DNA of 64,000 nucleotides from Diphasiastrum complanatum (taxonomy: Eukaryota > Streptophyta > Lycopodiopsida > Lycopodiales > Lycopodiaceae): positions 31,755,777 to 31,819,776 of the forward strand of contig CM055093.1 of assembly GCA_029204225.1 (NCBI GenBank), given 5' to 3'. Shown here piece by piece: positions 45,549 through 58,609 of this stretch (position 1 is its first letter; each line of letters begins with the position of its first letter). The notes beneath the pieces are model-generated. The model was not told the origin of the DNA. It saw only the letters and a list, made by a program, of their open reading frames with translations, and ran no database searches. The translations under genes and the position numbers were made by a program.

Positions 45549-47045
45549 TTATCCCCCTCATTGGACTGGTGGTCCCACACCAATCGAAGCTTTTTCTTCC
45601 TGGATCTTTTGAGTTCTTGGAGGTGAGATTGTTGCTGTTGGGATTGGTAGTCTTTGCGCTGATGCCCTCCATCATTTGCCATCGTAATTTGTTAAGGAAG
45701 GGCATGGGTTTGCAGTAATTGAGCATACCTTGTAGAAAGTTATGGGTTTTCCATAGCTCCACCATATCAGCGTGCATAGTGCCAAAGTGAGGGCTGCTCG
45801 ATAATAAAGCCTTGCTACGTTGATGTGGTCATCTTGCATTCGCAGTGGGTTATTGATATCAATGGCTATTAGTGGTAGCCCTTGATCCCAATAACCCTTG
45901 AGTTCTACCAAAATGCCACCAGACCGCAATTATCCACAAAATACCTGACGTCGCGATTTGCCATGGTGCTTTTGGTAAAATACACGACAATTGGTGACCA
46001 TGTTTTCAGCTAAGTTGCCGGTATCCACTCCTGTGAGCTCGGGTCAAAAGATCTTGTTCTTTATCTTTGTGACAGGAAATAGTTCTCGCCACGCTACCGG
46101 ATAATTGTATGGATTGGTGTGCATGTAGGTGGGTGCTTCGAGATACCATGCCATGGAGGTTTTGCTCTGTAGGAAGAGCTGATGGCACCAGAGTGGTTGT
46201 GGATCTAGGAGCTTTACTGCTTTCTTATGAGTTTTGCAATGGTCCAGATCTGGCAGTATGTAGCCGCCGCATTCCTTTGTAGTTGGATATTTCTTGGCAA
46301 ACTCTTGAGACACAAGCAACTCCTTGCTCGGTTTAGTAGGCATGATTCTATGTTGTATGGTTGGTGCTTCAACTGTAATGTCATGTTTAGTTTGTGGATC
46401 AGGTCTAGGGGATAGAGGAGGTGACGGGTTAGCTGCAACAATGTGTTGGAATTCTGGAGAAAAGTGGCGTTGGATGAATGGAAGGTTAGTGGTGTTGATT
46501 GGGTTAGAAGCGGAAGAATGGAAGAGATGGTGTTGGGAGCCAGTACCACCAAAGCCCTGTGGACTGGTTGGTGATTGAGCTCTTTGCACTTGGGGTTGGC
46601 CCTGAAATGACGTGCCTTGATTGGTAGGTGGAGGCTATTGAAATCCCGCTCCATCATAGTAAGGCCCTGATTGGCGAAACTGGGCTTGCTCTACATGGAC
46701 AGAAGGCGTTGACTGAACAACTACCTTTAACCTTTCTTCCAGGGTGGCGATATGCTGGTTGAGGGCCTTGACGGAAGCAATATAGGCTTGTTGCAGTTTG
46801 GAGTGCTGCTCCATCATGGCTTTTAACTTTTGTGCCAATGCTTGATAGGCCACCACTGGAATCTGAGTTCTCTCGGGAATAGTTGGTGGTGCGAAATCAT
46901 TGAAATCTATCAATTCTAGCAATTCTTTCATAACGGAACGTGCTGTTTGTGCATCCGCTAAGGCCTCGTCGCGTTCGACGGTAAGTTGTGTTATAGCAGT
47001 TTGATGGTTGGAGATCTTCAGGTGGAGTTGGTTATGGAGTGGCTG
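45549..47045 (-). pseudogene. Post-pol accessory ORF of gypsy G2, degenerate
   Basis: Read leftwards from about 47045: a coiled-coil-like N-terminal stretch (TVERDEALADAQTARSVMKE, KLKAMMEQHSKLQQAYI, IATLEERLKVVV), a proline/serine/glutamine-rich middle (46590-46400), then AWYLEAPTYMHTNPYN and, near the end, NPLRMQDDHINVARLYYRAA. The last motif and the YLEAP...WRELFPV segment resemble the region at 58640-59010 in G1 (YLRAPIWKQVDPF, ARLYYRAAF). The ORF is broken by stops and frame shifts. It is not gag, pol or an envelope protein I recognise. Confidence 0.5.
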
Positions 47046-47059
47046 AGCATTTGTTGTTG

Positions 47060-48063
<1,004 letters not shown>

Positions 48064-49120
48064 TGTTAGTTGATTCTCTAGTGCTGAGCCAAGCTGGAAG
48101 AGAGCAGAAGAAGCTGAGAGCCGAGCATGAGAGCTGAGGAAATAGTAGCTAGGAAGATAGTGATTAACTATGTGAGCCTACATGGTGTATCCCAAAGAAG
48201 GAATGACCATGTAGGAGCTAGTAACATTTCCTTGAATAGTTGTAATAAATGTAGAACCCCCTTAAAATAGTAAGAGTGAGCCACCTTTTGATGGTGACCT
48301 CTAGTGGAATTAGAAATTCCACATGTAATTTCTAATTTAGTGGAATTGCCACATGGGCTCCACATGGGCAGCCTTCTTGCTTATTTAAGGGCCCCCCTCT
48401 CTTGTGAGGGAGCTTTTGATTGTATTTTCAAGTTCTCTTGAGCTAATAAAGAGGATCCTCCATGAGTTCTTGAAGATCACTAAGCTCCTTGTTCATGGCA
48501 ATGATCTTGAGTGATATTTCTATGAGCATGCTTGATTCCTTACTTGTGGATTAACTAGATTCTTGTTTCTTGTTCTTGCTTAGTTGTGGATTAGTTTCAA
48601 TTCTTGCTTGTGGAATCTTGTAGAAATCAGCATTCAAGTAAACTATAGAGGCTAGAAATGTGGTGTAAATCTTGCATAGTCTTGACATTCTAGTTCTTGA
48701 TGTTCTTGGATAATTTAGACATCAAGTAATGTGTGTTTCTTGATTCCTAGATTGTTAAATGCTGTTAGGAATCTTGTTTCTTGTTTCTTGAATCTGGTTT
48801 TAGTTTCAGTAGCTAATCTAGTTCTTGATTGTTCTTTGATTTAGTAGTTGGTAGTAGGATCGCTCTCTGTGCTGAATGCTGATCTGTTTGAGCTGTAGAT
48901 GGTTGCATGGCTAGTGTATGCATGTAGTTGAGTATTGGATTTGAGTTACCCACTGACAGGCTGGGAAATACGTAATGCATCCCTGAATGTTGCTTCTGCT
49001 TTGTAAACGTTCTAATAAGAAGAATAATCACAAAGAACCATAACAATAGAGGTAATCCAAGAAAGACAAGCAACAAAAGGAGAGAAAAACGTGTTCACAG
49101 ATTCAGTGAATACGTGAACA
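48064..49120 (+). repeat. 5' LTR of gypsy G1
   Basis: 1057 bp, TGTTAGTTGATTC to ACGTGAACA. It differs from the 3' LTR at about 30 positions by eye over 1 kb (about 97% identical) and lacks a segment of about 45 bp that the 3' LTR has near 59412-59456. A TATA-like ttatttaagg lies near 48379. The near-identity indicates a fairly recent insertion. Confidence 0.88.
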
Positions 49121-49122
49121 TT

Positions 49123-49134
49123 TGGCGCTGTTCC
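49123..49134 (+). other. Primer-binding site of G1
   Basis: TGGCGCTGTTCC, two bases after the LTR. Plant Athila/Tat-type elements often carry TGGCGCCGTTGCC, complementary to tRNA-Asp; this is a close but imperfect match. Confidence 0.65.
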
Positions 49135-49199
49135 ATAGCTACACACACGCTCAACCAAGCCATATCTCAATCTCCTGTGTTGTGACACCATCGTCTGAG

Positions 49200-50000
49200 A
49201 GCTCCTACACATTCATTGCTGAGCTCATCACTTCGGTCTGGACCGAAGTCCTGTTCGTTTCTCAACCGGAGTCTCACGATCCTCACCACGACGAGCACCA
49301 CAACTCAAGTCTGGACCGGACCACCACCTCATACCTCTCGACCGAACCACAACTTCACGATCCTAACATGTCCTGAGTTACACCTCAACCACCGCTAATC
49401 ATTCAAAACTCGAACGGAGTCATAACTCAACATTTAGAACGAACATCTCTTTGACATCTCGACTGAAGGAAACCGTCACATCTCAACCGGACCCTTCGGT
49501 CCAAATTTCATCCGGAGTGCTCAGTAAAAAACTGGACCGGAGCACTGCCATTAGTTCTCAACCGGTGCATTTCACTCGAATCTCAACCATAGTGCTCAGT
49601 AAAAAATTCGACCGGACCACTGCCATCACATCTCAACCGGAGCATTTCGCTCACATCTCAACCGGAGTGTTCAGTTCAATCTCGACCGAAGCACTCTGCT
49701 CAAATCTCGACCGAAGCACTTCTATCCGCTCTCGACCGAAGCATTTCGCTCAGATCTCATCCAAAAAACTCTCCTCAGATCTCAACTAGAGCACTTTGTT
49801 CAGATCTCGACTGGAGCACTCTTCTTGAATCTCAACCGGAGCACTCTACTCAAATCTCAACAGGAACACTGCTCTTGAATCTCAACCGAAGGCCACAGTC
49901 ACCTCTCAATCGACGGCCTACTTCCAATCTCAACCGAAGCCGGACCCCTGTCAAATTTCAACCGGAGCCGGAGCCTCACTCAAGTTTTGATTGATGCACA
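49200..50000 (+). repeat. 25-bp-period minisatellite in the G1 leader
   Basis: The clearest part is 49680-49960: units of exactly 25 bp start ctcgaccgaagcac or ctcaaccggagcac, with a variable second half ending caaat or cagat. Upstream units are more diverged (ctggaccggagcac, ctcaaccggtgcat). An open frame at 49451-49789 merely follows the repeats. The array lies between the primer site and gag. Confidence 0.85.
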
Positions 50001-50140
50001 TCCGTCATTGACAATCACAAACCACAATAGACCACAATATTATGATTTACGACCTCCATCAACCATCCCAAACCGAAATCAACCCATAACAGACCACAAC
50101 AACCGCATTCCGACAACCATATCCACCGTAATCAGAGTGC

Positions 50141-50930
50141 ATGAGTTTATTTCCACCATCGTACGACACTCTACGAGCTGTCATGGATCGCCCTAATGAT
50201 CCGAATACTACAGAGGACTATCCACCAGAGATGGTCTCCCCATCTACCGAACAGGCTCAATTTAACAAGTATTCCAGGATGAAATCCCAAGTCCAAGAGC
50301 CATCCACAAACCCATTCGACAGATGGGAACCTACACGTTATGAAGCTCCATACGAACGACCACAATTCTATGCTGCCAAATCATCCCATGCAAGTTCGCA
50401 AATAATGTTCCACGTACTGAAAAAAGGACCCCAAAGCTAGACTTACCTAAGTACGATGGTAACACTGATCCTCAACGATTTCCAAGTCTTTGAGAATGAC
50501 TGTGATGTCTATGATGAGACAGCACTAGAGGCCATGGTATAGCTCTTCTCGATGACCATGATCGATCGCACGAGAGTGGTTTTTTAACCTTGATCGTGAA
50601 GATAAACGTGACTGGTTACTCTTGAAAGAGGCATTTATCAAACGGTTCAAGCCTTTTCGCTTGATAGAAAGTCCTTTTGTCAAACTAAGTAATATCAAAA
50701 TGACAAAAGACGAAAAAGTACGTGACTATATCGAACGATTTAAACGATTAAAAAGTCAGGTACAAGAGCAACCTACCGCGTCCATGCTCATCAATTGGTT
50801 CCTCGTTGGACTTCCCCGATAGATCAGACATGAACTTCGTTCCAATGATGAATATACATCATTGAAACAAGCCATGTTTGATGCCATTCGAGAAGAAGAC
50901 GAGGGCTCAGATGTTGAGGATGTTTAAGCT
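50141..50930 (+). pseudogene. G1 gag, frameshifted
   Basis: The first open piece (50141-50440) is charged and proline-rich. The recognisable part is 50622-50822: KEAFIKRFKPFRLIESPF, VKLSNIKMTKDEKVRDYI, ERFKRLKSQV, the retrotransposon-gag core of plant gypsy elements. It ends in WFLVGLPR with a stop, then AMFDAIREEDEG. No CCHC knuckle and no protease (DSG or DTG) follow; the next sequence is already the spacer before reverse transcriptase. Confidence 0.7.
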
Positions 50931-51300
50931 TAAACATACAATCAAGCCCTTGTCAGAGGGGACAGACAACAAACACTCCGACAAAGCTTCCACGTTCGAT
51001 AAAGAATCACCTCAAATGATTCCTAAAGTCCCAGAACATTTTGTGGACCCACCTTTCGATCTTCCACAGAAGTTCAAAGACTTTACACTGGATGACGTTG
51101 TTATCCAGTTACCGCAGCCACATCGGGAACCTACACCAAGTTCCAATTCCTTTGAAGGACCCGCTAAGACAATTCCACTAAACCTTAAAGATCCTGACGA
51201 GGACATAGATCGAATAGTTCATGTTGGTGCACATTTGTCATCAACCCAACTGTCTGATCTAGAGACTTTATTACGCGAATACAAGGATGTATTTGCATAG
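50878..51300 (+). pseudogene. G1 pre-RT spacer frame
   Basis: 140 codons. The C-terminus (VHVGAHLSSTQLSDLETLLR, EYKDVFA) is the conserved stretch just before reverse transcriptase in Athila/Tat-type pol. It ends with a stop 12 bp before the next frame. The N-terminal half is acidic and unassigned. Protease should lie before this point but is missing. Confidence 0.65.
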
Positions 51301-51312
51301 AATTATACCGAG

Positions 51313-52700
51313 ATGAAAGGAATCCCCCCTGAAATAGTAGTACATTGGATTCCTCTAGAAGACAATGCTAAGCCCGTTAGGGCTAAAGCTTACCTCAGTA
51401 ACCCAGTCTATTGTGAGAGGATCAACGAAGATATTAAGAAATTGCTGGATGCTGGTTTCATTTATGAAGTCCAACATACTGATTGGGTATCACCCATTGT
51501 GGTTGTACCCAAGAATAACGGCAAGCTTCGTATTTGTGTTGGCCTCAAGAACCTTAATGCGGTTACAAAGAAAGACCATTTCCCTTGCCCCTAACAACCC
51601 AAATATTAGAGAAAATGGCAGGAGCTGAAGCTTTCAGCTTCTTGGATGGGTTCAACGACTATTTCCTTGTTCAAATAGCCCCTGAAGATAAACATAAAAC
51701 GGCTTTTGCCACAGAGAGCGGCGTTTACACTTATAACGTTATGTCTTTTGGATTATGTAACGCCCCCTCAACATTCCAACGGGTCATGCAACTAGCCTTT
51801 CAAGATCTGTTACATCGGGTCGTGGAGATTTATCTCGATGATCTAGGTGTACATTCTTCCGCTGCTGCGCACCTAGACGCCTTGGAAAAAATCTTCATTC
51901 GCTGTCGTAGGTTCGGCATCTCACTAAACCCTGATAAATGCCAAATATGGGTCACCCACGGGGTTGTACTCGGGCATATAATATCAAAGGACGGTATTTC
52001 TACCGACCCATCAAACTCAAGGTTATTGTGGACATGCCCGTACCTGCAATAGTGAAGGAAGTATATGTCTTCCTCGGTCATACCAACTACTATCGCATCT
52101 TTATAATTGACTATGCCGGCAAGGCACGTCTCATTTATTTAGTTGTGGTAGATCCTCGCTGGACTGAAGAACAAATTAAGGCCTTTGAGGAGTTGAAGAC
52201 AACACTCACAACGGCTCCCATACTCCGCTCACTAGATTACACGAAAGAATTCCATGTGCATACTAACGCATGTAAGTATGCCATTGGGGGTCTTCTTGCA
52301 CAACCAGACGAGTATGGCAAGGACTTTCCCATACATTTCTTAAGCAGACAACTGGTGTCTGCTGAAGTAAACTATACCACTATCGAGAGAGAAGCATTGG
52401 CAATGGTCTATGCGGTACAACAACTGCGACATTATTTATTAGGCCAGACCTTTGCTTTCTACACAGACCATCAAGCACTCCTATATATCGTTAATAAGTC
52501 CTGTAAGACGGGGCGAATAGCTCGATGGCTACTAATTTTGGAGGAATTTAATTTCCGTATAGTCGTTCAGAAAGGATCCCAACATTTCATGGCGGATCAC
52601 CTTTCCAGACTACCAAGTGCTGAAAAAGCAACTGCACCAGTCATCGATGATCTTTCTGATGCATGCCTTTTTCAGATCGATGCCACACCCCTATGGGCTG
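51313..52700 (+). pseudogene. G1 reverse transcriptase and RNase H, two frame shifts
   Basis: 51313-51594 has PPEIVVHWIPL, KLLDAGFIYEV, WVSPIVVVPKNNGKLRICV. A frame shift leads to 51585-52010 with FSFLDGFNDYF, FGLCNAPSTFQR and the catalytic YLDD. A second shift leads to the connection and RNase H (from about 52050): VHTNACKYAIGGLLAQ, TTIEREALAMVYA, FYTDHQALLYIV, MADHLSRLP. The first RNase H acidic residue is asparagine here (TNAC for the usual TDAS), a likely loss of activity. A T15 run at 52760 follows. Confidence 0.85.
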
Positions 52701-52795
52701 AGGAGATCACTCAGTTCCTCAAAACAGGCCGACTAAAAGAAGGCCTGAGTATAACAATTTTTTTTTTTTTTTTAATAAAAGCAGCACCCTTTCAG

Positions 52796-53788
52796 TTAAT
52801 TGTGGGACAACTTTACAAAAGGGGCGTTGACGGCATTATTCGACGATGTGCCTATGAATCTGAGATACGACCGATAATATCCCAGGCTCATGAGGGCATT
52901 GGAGGTGGCCACTTTTCTGCTGAAGCCACAACGAAGATTATCCTTTGAGCAGGATTGTGGTGGCCATCTTTGTTTAAAGACACGTTTGCTGTCATTAAAG
53001 CATGTGATGTCTGTCAAAGAGCAAAGAAAAATACCAAAGCAGACTTCACACCATTGACTCCCATTATAGAAGGCAAAGCCTTCTATAAGTGGGGGATTGA
53101 CTTTGTTAAACCCACCAGTCCAGCAGCGAAACATACCCAAGCTCGATACATCCTCATAGCCACAAATTATGCCACTAAGTGGGTAGAGGCCCGAGCAATG
53201 AAAGACGCCAATGCAAAAACAATTGCACGTTTTCTTTACGAAAACATTATTACCCATTTTGGCTGTTCCATTGAGCTTGTTAGTGATCGCGGCACCCATT
53301 TTTTAAATGCTGTCGTTAATAATCTCCTATGCCATTACCTTGTCGTTCACATAAAAAGTACACCGTACTATCCTAGGTGTAATGGCCAGGCTGAATCAAC
53401 TAACAAGACGATCTGTAAAATTCTAACCAAGATAGTTGAATCCAGTCGCTCTGATTGGGAAACAAAACTTTTCTCAGCTATCTGGGCTTACCGCACCACC
53501 CCGAAGAAATCCACTGGGTGGGTAACCCTTTTCCACTTAGTATACGGTCAAGAAGCGGTAATGCCCGTAGAATTCTTAGTACCTTTGCTTAGAGTTACAG
53601 AGGCTTTTTCAACAGATCTCTATAAAAAAGCTTCAATCGAACAACAAGTCAAAACCAGGCTATTTATGTTAGCCCAGTTATGCGAGACAAGACTAATATC
53701 TTATCACGCACAACTAGTTAACAAACGATGCCAAAAAGCCTGGCATGACCGTCACCTGCGCAATAAAGATCTACATTTAGGTGACTAG
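52796..53788 (+). pseudogene. G1 integrase, one in-frame stop
   Basis: The HHCC zinc region begins at 52888 (AHEGIGGGHF) and ends with ACDVCQRAKK (53000-53030); a TGA at 52946 lies between. The catalytic core is open: WGIDFVKP, LVSDRGTHFLN and NGQAESTNKTI give the D, D, E triad, followed by WAYRTTPKKSTGWVTLFHLV and YGQEAVMPVE. After the stop at 53788 the C-terminal strands (FRSEGPYVI near 53835) continue in another frame to about 53980 with LRWHYEELFFVDP. Confidence 0.85.
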
Positions 53789-53989
53789 GTACTTCTTTAT
53801 ACATCAAAGAAGCACCCCGACAAGTTGAAGTTCAGAAGTGAAGGGCCATACGTTATTAACAAAATATTTCCTAATGGTGCAGTCCAGTTACAAACACTTG
53901 ACGGGACACTCCTAGACACTGTCGTAAACGATGGTCGTCTACGGTGGCACTACGAAGAGTTGTTCTTTGTTGACCCAATTTAGGATCTT

Positions 53990-54415
53990 TTCCCTTGAAA
54001 AAAAAAAAAGAACAAAAAGGGTTTTTAATACTATTTTATTCCTTTCCTTGTACATCTCGCCTATTGTTCACCTCGTTCCTTGTTTATACTTCATATCATT
54101 ACTTATGTACATTCTATACAATTTTTTTTTTCTTATGTTCATACTCATGGGTCATGGGTGTTCTAGATCGACAATTGATAGGCTACACCTTAGGAAATCA
54201 TTCTCACACTTTGGCCACCTCATCTCTGTCTCACTGGTATCTCAGGCTAACCAGCATTCTTGGAGATACACCTCTTTTATAAGAACTTCTACTCTGAGCT
54301 ACTATATTATATCATATCATGTCACTTATTACCCAAGGTCAGCTACTACCATCACACATGAAGCCTGATGCCTTGGAGTTCTTCACTTGCATCAAACAGA
54401 TCCATTTATGCATCA
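53990..54415. other. Post-pol AT-rich spacer of G1
   Basis: Non-coding; short frames here (53931-54368) have no motif. It links pol to the second minisatellite. Confidence 0.5.
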
Positions 54416-54419
54416 TGAG

Positions 54420-54855
54420 ATTTTTCTCAAATCTCAACTGAAACCGTTATGTCAGATCTCGACCGAAGCAGTTCCTTGAGATCTCAACCGAAACAGTTCC
54501 TTCAGATCTCGACCGAAGCAGTTCCTTGATATCTCAACCGAAACAATTCCTTCAGATCTCGACCGAAGCAGTTCCTTGAGATCTCAACCAAAACAGTTCC
54601 TTCGGATCTCGACCGGAGCAGTTCCTTCAGATCTCGACTGGAGCCTTCCTTCAGATCTCGACCGGAGCAGTTCCTTCAAATCTCGACCGAAGCCTTCCTT
54701 CAGATCTCGACCGAAGCAATTCCTTCAGATCTCAACCGAAGCGGTTCACTCCAATCTCGACCAGAGCCTTCCCTCGAATCTCGACCGGAGCAGTTCTGTG
54801 AGAGCTCAACCGGGGCAGTCATTTCGAATCTTGACCGGAGGACATACATTCAAAT
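54420..54855 (+). repeat. 25-bp-period minisatellite after pol
   Basis: About 17 units of 24-25 bp. The typical unit is ctcgaccgaagcagttcc followed by ttcagat, alternating with ctcaaccgaaacagttcc forms. The core ctcRaccgRagc is the same as in the G1 leader. The alternation implies a 50-bp higher-order unit in the first half. Confidence 0.9.
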
Positions 54856-55444
54856 TTTACGAATCGACACATCCCATCTCCCTTGCAACCAGATGACGAC
54901 AGCAATAAATGCCCTCTCACCAAAGCCTTTCGCACCTCAGCGAAATGTGAAGCTAAAGCATTTTCTGACGACGATCTGCGGTGATCTTCCTGCTCTTGAC
55001 ACCGATCCTGGAACTCGACTGTTCAATCCGTCCATCATTATCTTCACACCATCTCACCATCGTTATCACTCCCTTGTGAGCGCCATCACCGAAACCTTCA
55101 ACACAAACGTCGCCGACAAAATACCTTATATCTCACGTTTTGCATGCTGAGGGGTAGTGTCACACTAGAACTTATCTCGCTCCTGTCACACTATTGAACA
55201 TCCTACGATACCTGCTTCATTCCTGAAAGATACACATCCATAACATTAAAACCATTGTCAAACACCTCCACTTCCTCATATTCCACTCGCCATCTTCTTA
55301 ACTCAACCTCACTCTGTTCACCCACCTTTACTTCATCACCCACACCGCTCTACCCAACACATCCATCTTCTACATAACTCCCTTTCCAAACCCGTTCATA
55401 CATCCCTTCTCCCACACTTTTCGAACCATTCTGCACCGCCACTT

Positions 55445-55795
55445 CCCATCTCAACCGGAGCCCCCTCCTTCAATATTCAACCGAAGTCCTCCTTTCCCAT
55501 CTCATCCGAAGCCACTCCATCAAATCTCAATCGGAGCCCAACCCTTCACATCTCAACCAAAGCCACTCCATCAAATCTCAACCGGAGCCCAACCCTTCAC
55601 ATCTCAACCGAAGCCACTCCATTAGATCTCAACCGGAGCCCAACCCTTCACATCTCAACCAAAGCCACTCCATCAGATCTCAACCGGAGCCCAACCCTTC
55701 AAATATCAACCGAAGCCACTCCATCAGATTTCAACCGAAGCCCAACCCTTCACATCTCAACCGACGCCCTTTCCACTGTCTCAGCTCTCAACCGA
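55445..55795 (+). repeat. Third 25-bp-period minisatellite block of G1
   Basis: Units ctcaaccggagcccaaccc-ttcacat and ctcaaccgaagccactcca-tcaaat alternate, making a repeat of about 51 bp, five to six times. It ends 35 bp before the accessory ORF start at 55830. Confidence 0.9.
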
Positions 55796-55829
55796 GGCAG
55801 TTTTTCCAGAACCCTCCTTCTTCCCAACC

Positions 55830-56300
55830 ATGTCGTCCAACCCTAGTTCCAGTTCAGATGATCTCAAAGCAAGCAAGCTCGACATCCAGCTGTGCAAGCT
55901 TGACCTTACAGAGATGCAGACCTGGTACTAATAGGCGGAGTCCTTCTTCAAGGAAATCGAATTTTAGATCCTCATCTTGACAGGTTATCAAAGCCCCTAT
56001 CTGGTACACATGGCATATGCCAATTATCATCCCACGGCAAGATCATGTCAGATCATAGTTCCCCCTATCAAGAATTATGTCTATGATGTATCCTTTGCAG
56101 CAGCTGACTTGCAACCTTATGGTTTCCCACGAGGGCCAAACACTGTCACAAGGACACTCCAGAAGATAGAGCAAACAACATATTTCAAATATATTGATCC
56201 CTCTGTGACCAAGTGGAAGAACAAGGATGGGTACAGGCTGGAAGCCATCAACGACAAACAACTTCAAGCAGCATGTGCATATCTCATCAGATGCACATAG
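55830..56300 (+). pseudogene. G1 accessory ORF, first segment
   Basis: An ATG at 55830 opens a serine-rich start, then LDIQLCKLDLTEMQTWY, a stop, and from about 55977 a 107-codon frame (SPYLVHMAYANYHPTARSC, AADLQPYGFPRGPN, YFKYIDPSVTKWKNKDGYRL). It ends at CAYLIRCT with a stop. I recognise no domain. It is neither gag nor pol and has no signal peptide or membrane segment, so an envelope-like protein is not supported. Confidence 0.5.
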
Positions 56301-57333
56301 AAGCCTCGAATGAAAGTGCTGAGGATACCCATGTCCCTGTTTCACATGATGGCAGATTCATGACTGCATGTCCAGAACCTCTATGATTGGGCACAGTTTG
56401 CTTCGAATTGTCTTCATGAGTGCATTAAGCACAAGTGGCCTATCACGAGATTAGGATATTCAATGACAGATATCACTCTGCATCAAGTACAAAATGGGAC
56501 AAAGCTCCAACAACAACTGTAGCTTGCGGACAAGGCATGGGATATTCCCATTGAACACAAGAAGCCCAAGCGTGCAAGGACAACTTCACCATCGGGGTCC
56601 CAGGACAAACGAGTCAACACCAGTATCCTCTCTCTGGTACACAAGCCAAAAAGCCCACCCTAGAATCCACAAGAAGCTGCAACCTCCGGAGCTCAACATG
56701 CAGATACCTCAAGTGCTCAGTTGCCAGTACACGGCAACAACGAAGACAAGAGAAGCTTCAAGCTGGGAGCACGTCACCGGTGGGATCAGTTTCACATGGT
56801 TCCACGTCAGATGGTGGCAACTCGTCCACAACATCACAACAACACTCGTCACCCTCACATGTCATAGAAGGGGGTGATGGAGCAACTACATCCACACTGC
56901 CACCTGACATGACAGTACCTCAAGTCCCAAGTCAGCCAGATGAGGCCACCACCCCACCCACACTGATTACAACGCCAACGCCACCAACATCACCACTGGC
57001 ACAAGTTTTTTTTTTTGGGGGGGGAGGAGTGGGGATATTCAGTCCCCAAGACACGGGAGCAGTCCAACAGTCACAAGATCAATAATCACAGGCCCAGCAA
57101 GTCCACATATTGGACACATCTCAATATTTTGATGCTGCGGACCTGATGGAGATAAGCGATGATGAACCGAAAAAGGGGAGGCATCCAGGAAGAAGTCAGA
57201 CACCTCCACCTCCACCTCCATCTTCAGTTCTAACACCACGTCTATTTTTTGGTTTAGCCTCACCATCCCACACCCAGATCAGTACCCAACCCTCTCTAAT
57301 CCTAAAAAACTCACTGAAGCAGCCAAACGCTCA

Positions 57334-58130
57334 ATGATTGACCTATCCGAAATGAGCTACCACATGCATTGGTTGGTGAGCCAACATCAAGTTCTAGAGA
57401 GCAAGGTCCAACATCAAGACCAAGAGATTGCGCGATATCAAAGGATGGCCAAAGAAAAAAAAAAAGAGGCATTAGAGCAGATCCGTGATGGCAGGGCAGA
57501 AAACCACCTTGGAAGAGGTCCAACAACAACTGAAGCACCAGATGGTCCAAATCGACCATGTACAAGATGGATCGTCGGGTGCAATGACAGTAAATGCTCC
57601 TCCAGTCAAGCTCGAGGACATTCAAATTCAGGCCCCACAGGTCTCAGCCATCCGGATGGAGAAATACATAAGGCTGATCCAAGAGCGAGAGGCCGATAAA
57701 AAGAATTTTGAAAACATTGCGGCGAAACAAGAGAAGATCATCCTAGAGTCCCAGAAGCAGCTGGAAGAAACAACGAAGGCCTTGCAGCAAGTCTTGGGCA
57801 AGGTGAACCAATTATGGGACACAATGTGCAAGGCCCAAGCAGGTGCTCACGTAACAAAGCCACGGGACGATGATGGGAATGATGGAGCAGGGAATCAGGA
57901 CGGGCAAACCCACCGATCAGACGGTAGCTTAGGATCGGGTGGCCAGAGAGGAGGTGCTGCTTCCATGAGCTTTCTCCGACCCCCTCCCACCTTTAACCCT
58001 TCCTCCTACTCCGCATTTAATTTCTCTGAAACATTCATTCCAACTTACCCAATTCTTTCATCTCCCCTTACTTCATCACCTCCTATCAAATTATGGGCCC
58101 ATCAAAAGGTCCAACTGACACCCACAAAGC
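57334..58130 (+). pseudogene. G1 accessory ORF, coiled-coil segment
   Basis: Overlapping frames give a probable coiled coil: ESKVQHQDQEIARYQRMAKE (57390-57450), then LEEVQQQLKHQMVQI, RLIQEREADKKNFENIAAKQ and KQLEETTKALQQVLGKVNQL (57500-57830). A glycine/aspartate-rich and then proline/serine/threonine-rich tail follows. The order (coiled coil, then Pro/Ser-rich) is the same as in G2 at 47045-46400. A hyphen-like A12 run at 57458 shifts the frame. Function unknown. Confidence 0.5.
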
Positions 58131-58609
58131 CCGACGGGACGAGTTCCTCCAACAACTCCACTCCCCCGGTGCTGCGTATAACTTATTATTTCCGCCTCCT
58201 CCTAAATCGTTCACCCCCGCACCTCTCTCCCCAGATCACTCCATCCCCGACCTTCTGGAAACTAACACAGACATTGGAGCTGATGATGACTTCCTGGATG
58301 ACCAACCAGAGACAAGAAGATTCTCGCCCAGGCCAGACACGGGTGCAGATGAGCCGTCGACAAGCGAGCGAACAAAAGAGAAAGACACGGGCACCAAGGC
58401 CCTTGATGATTATCTGGCAATGTCGTCCCAACCACGTAGGACAACTTCCCCTACCTAGCCTAGAAGTAAACTGGCTGATACAAGGGAATCAGAGCGATTT
58501 AAAAGAAAATACCCTTCCAATATGAGGGGCGAGACATCGATCAAAGCCAATACTCCACCAGGGCCGAGATCATTGCCGCACTACAACCGCAGCCAAAATG
58601 GCGGAGCAA

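Noticed and set aside
49451-49789. A 112-codon open frame in the gypsy leader (and a similar one at 54576-54896)
   Set aside because: It follows the 25-bp minisatellite; its protein periodicity (about 25 residues) is that of three DNA units, and it has no start context or family match.
49680-49960. CRISPR-like regular repeats
   Set aside because: The repeats are contiguous, degenerate 25-bp units with no unique spacers, inside a plant retrotransposon.
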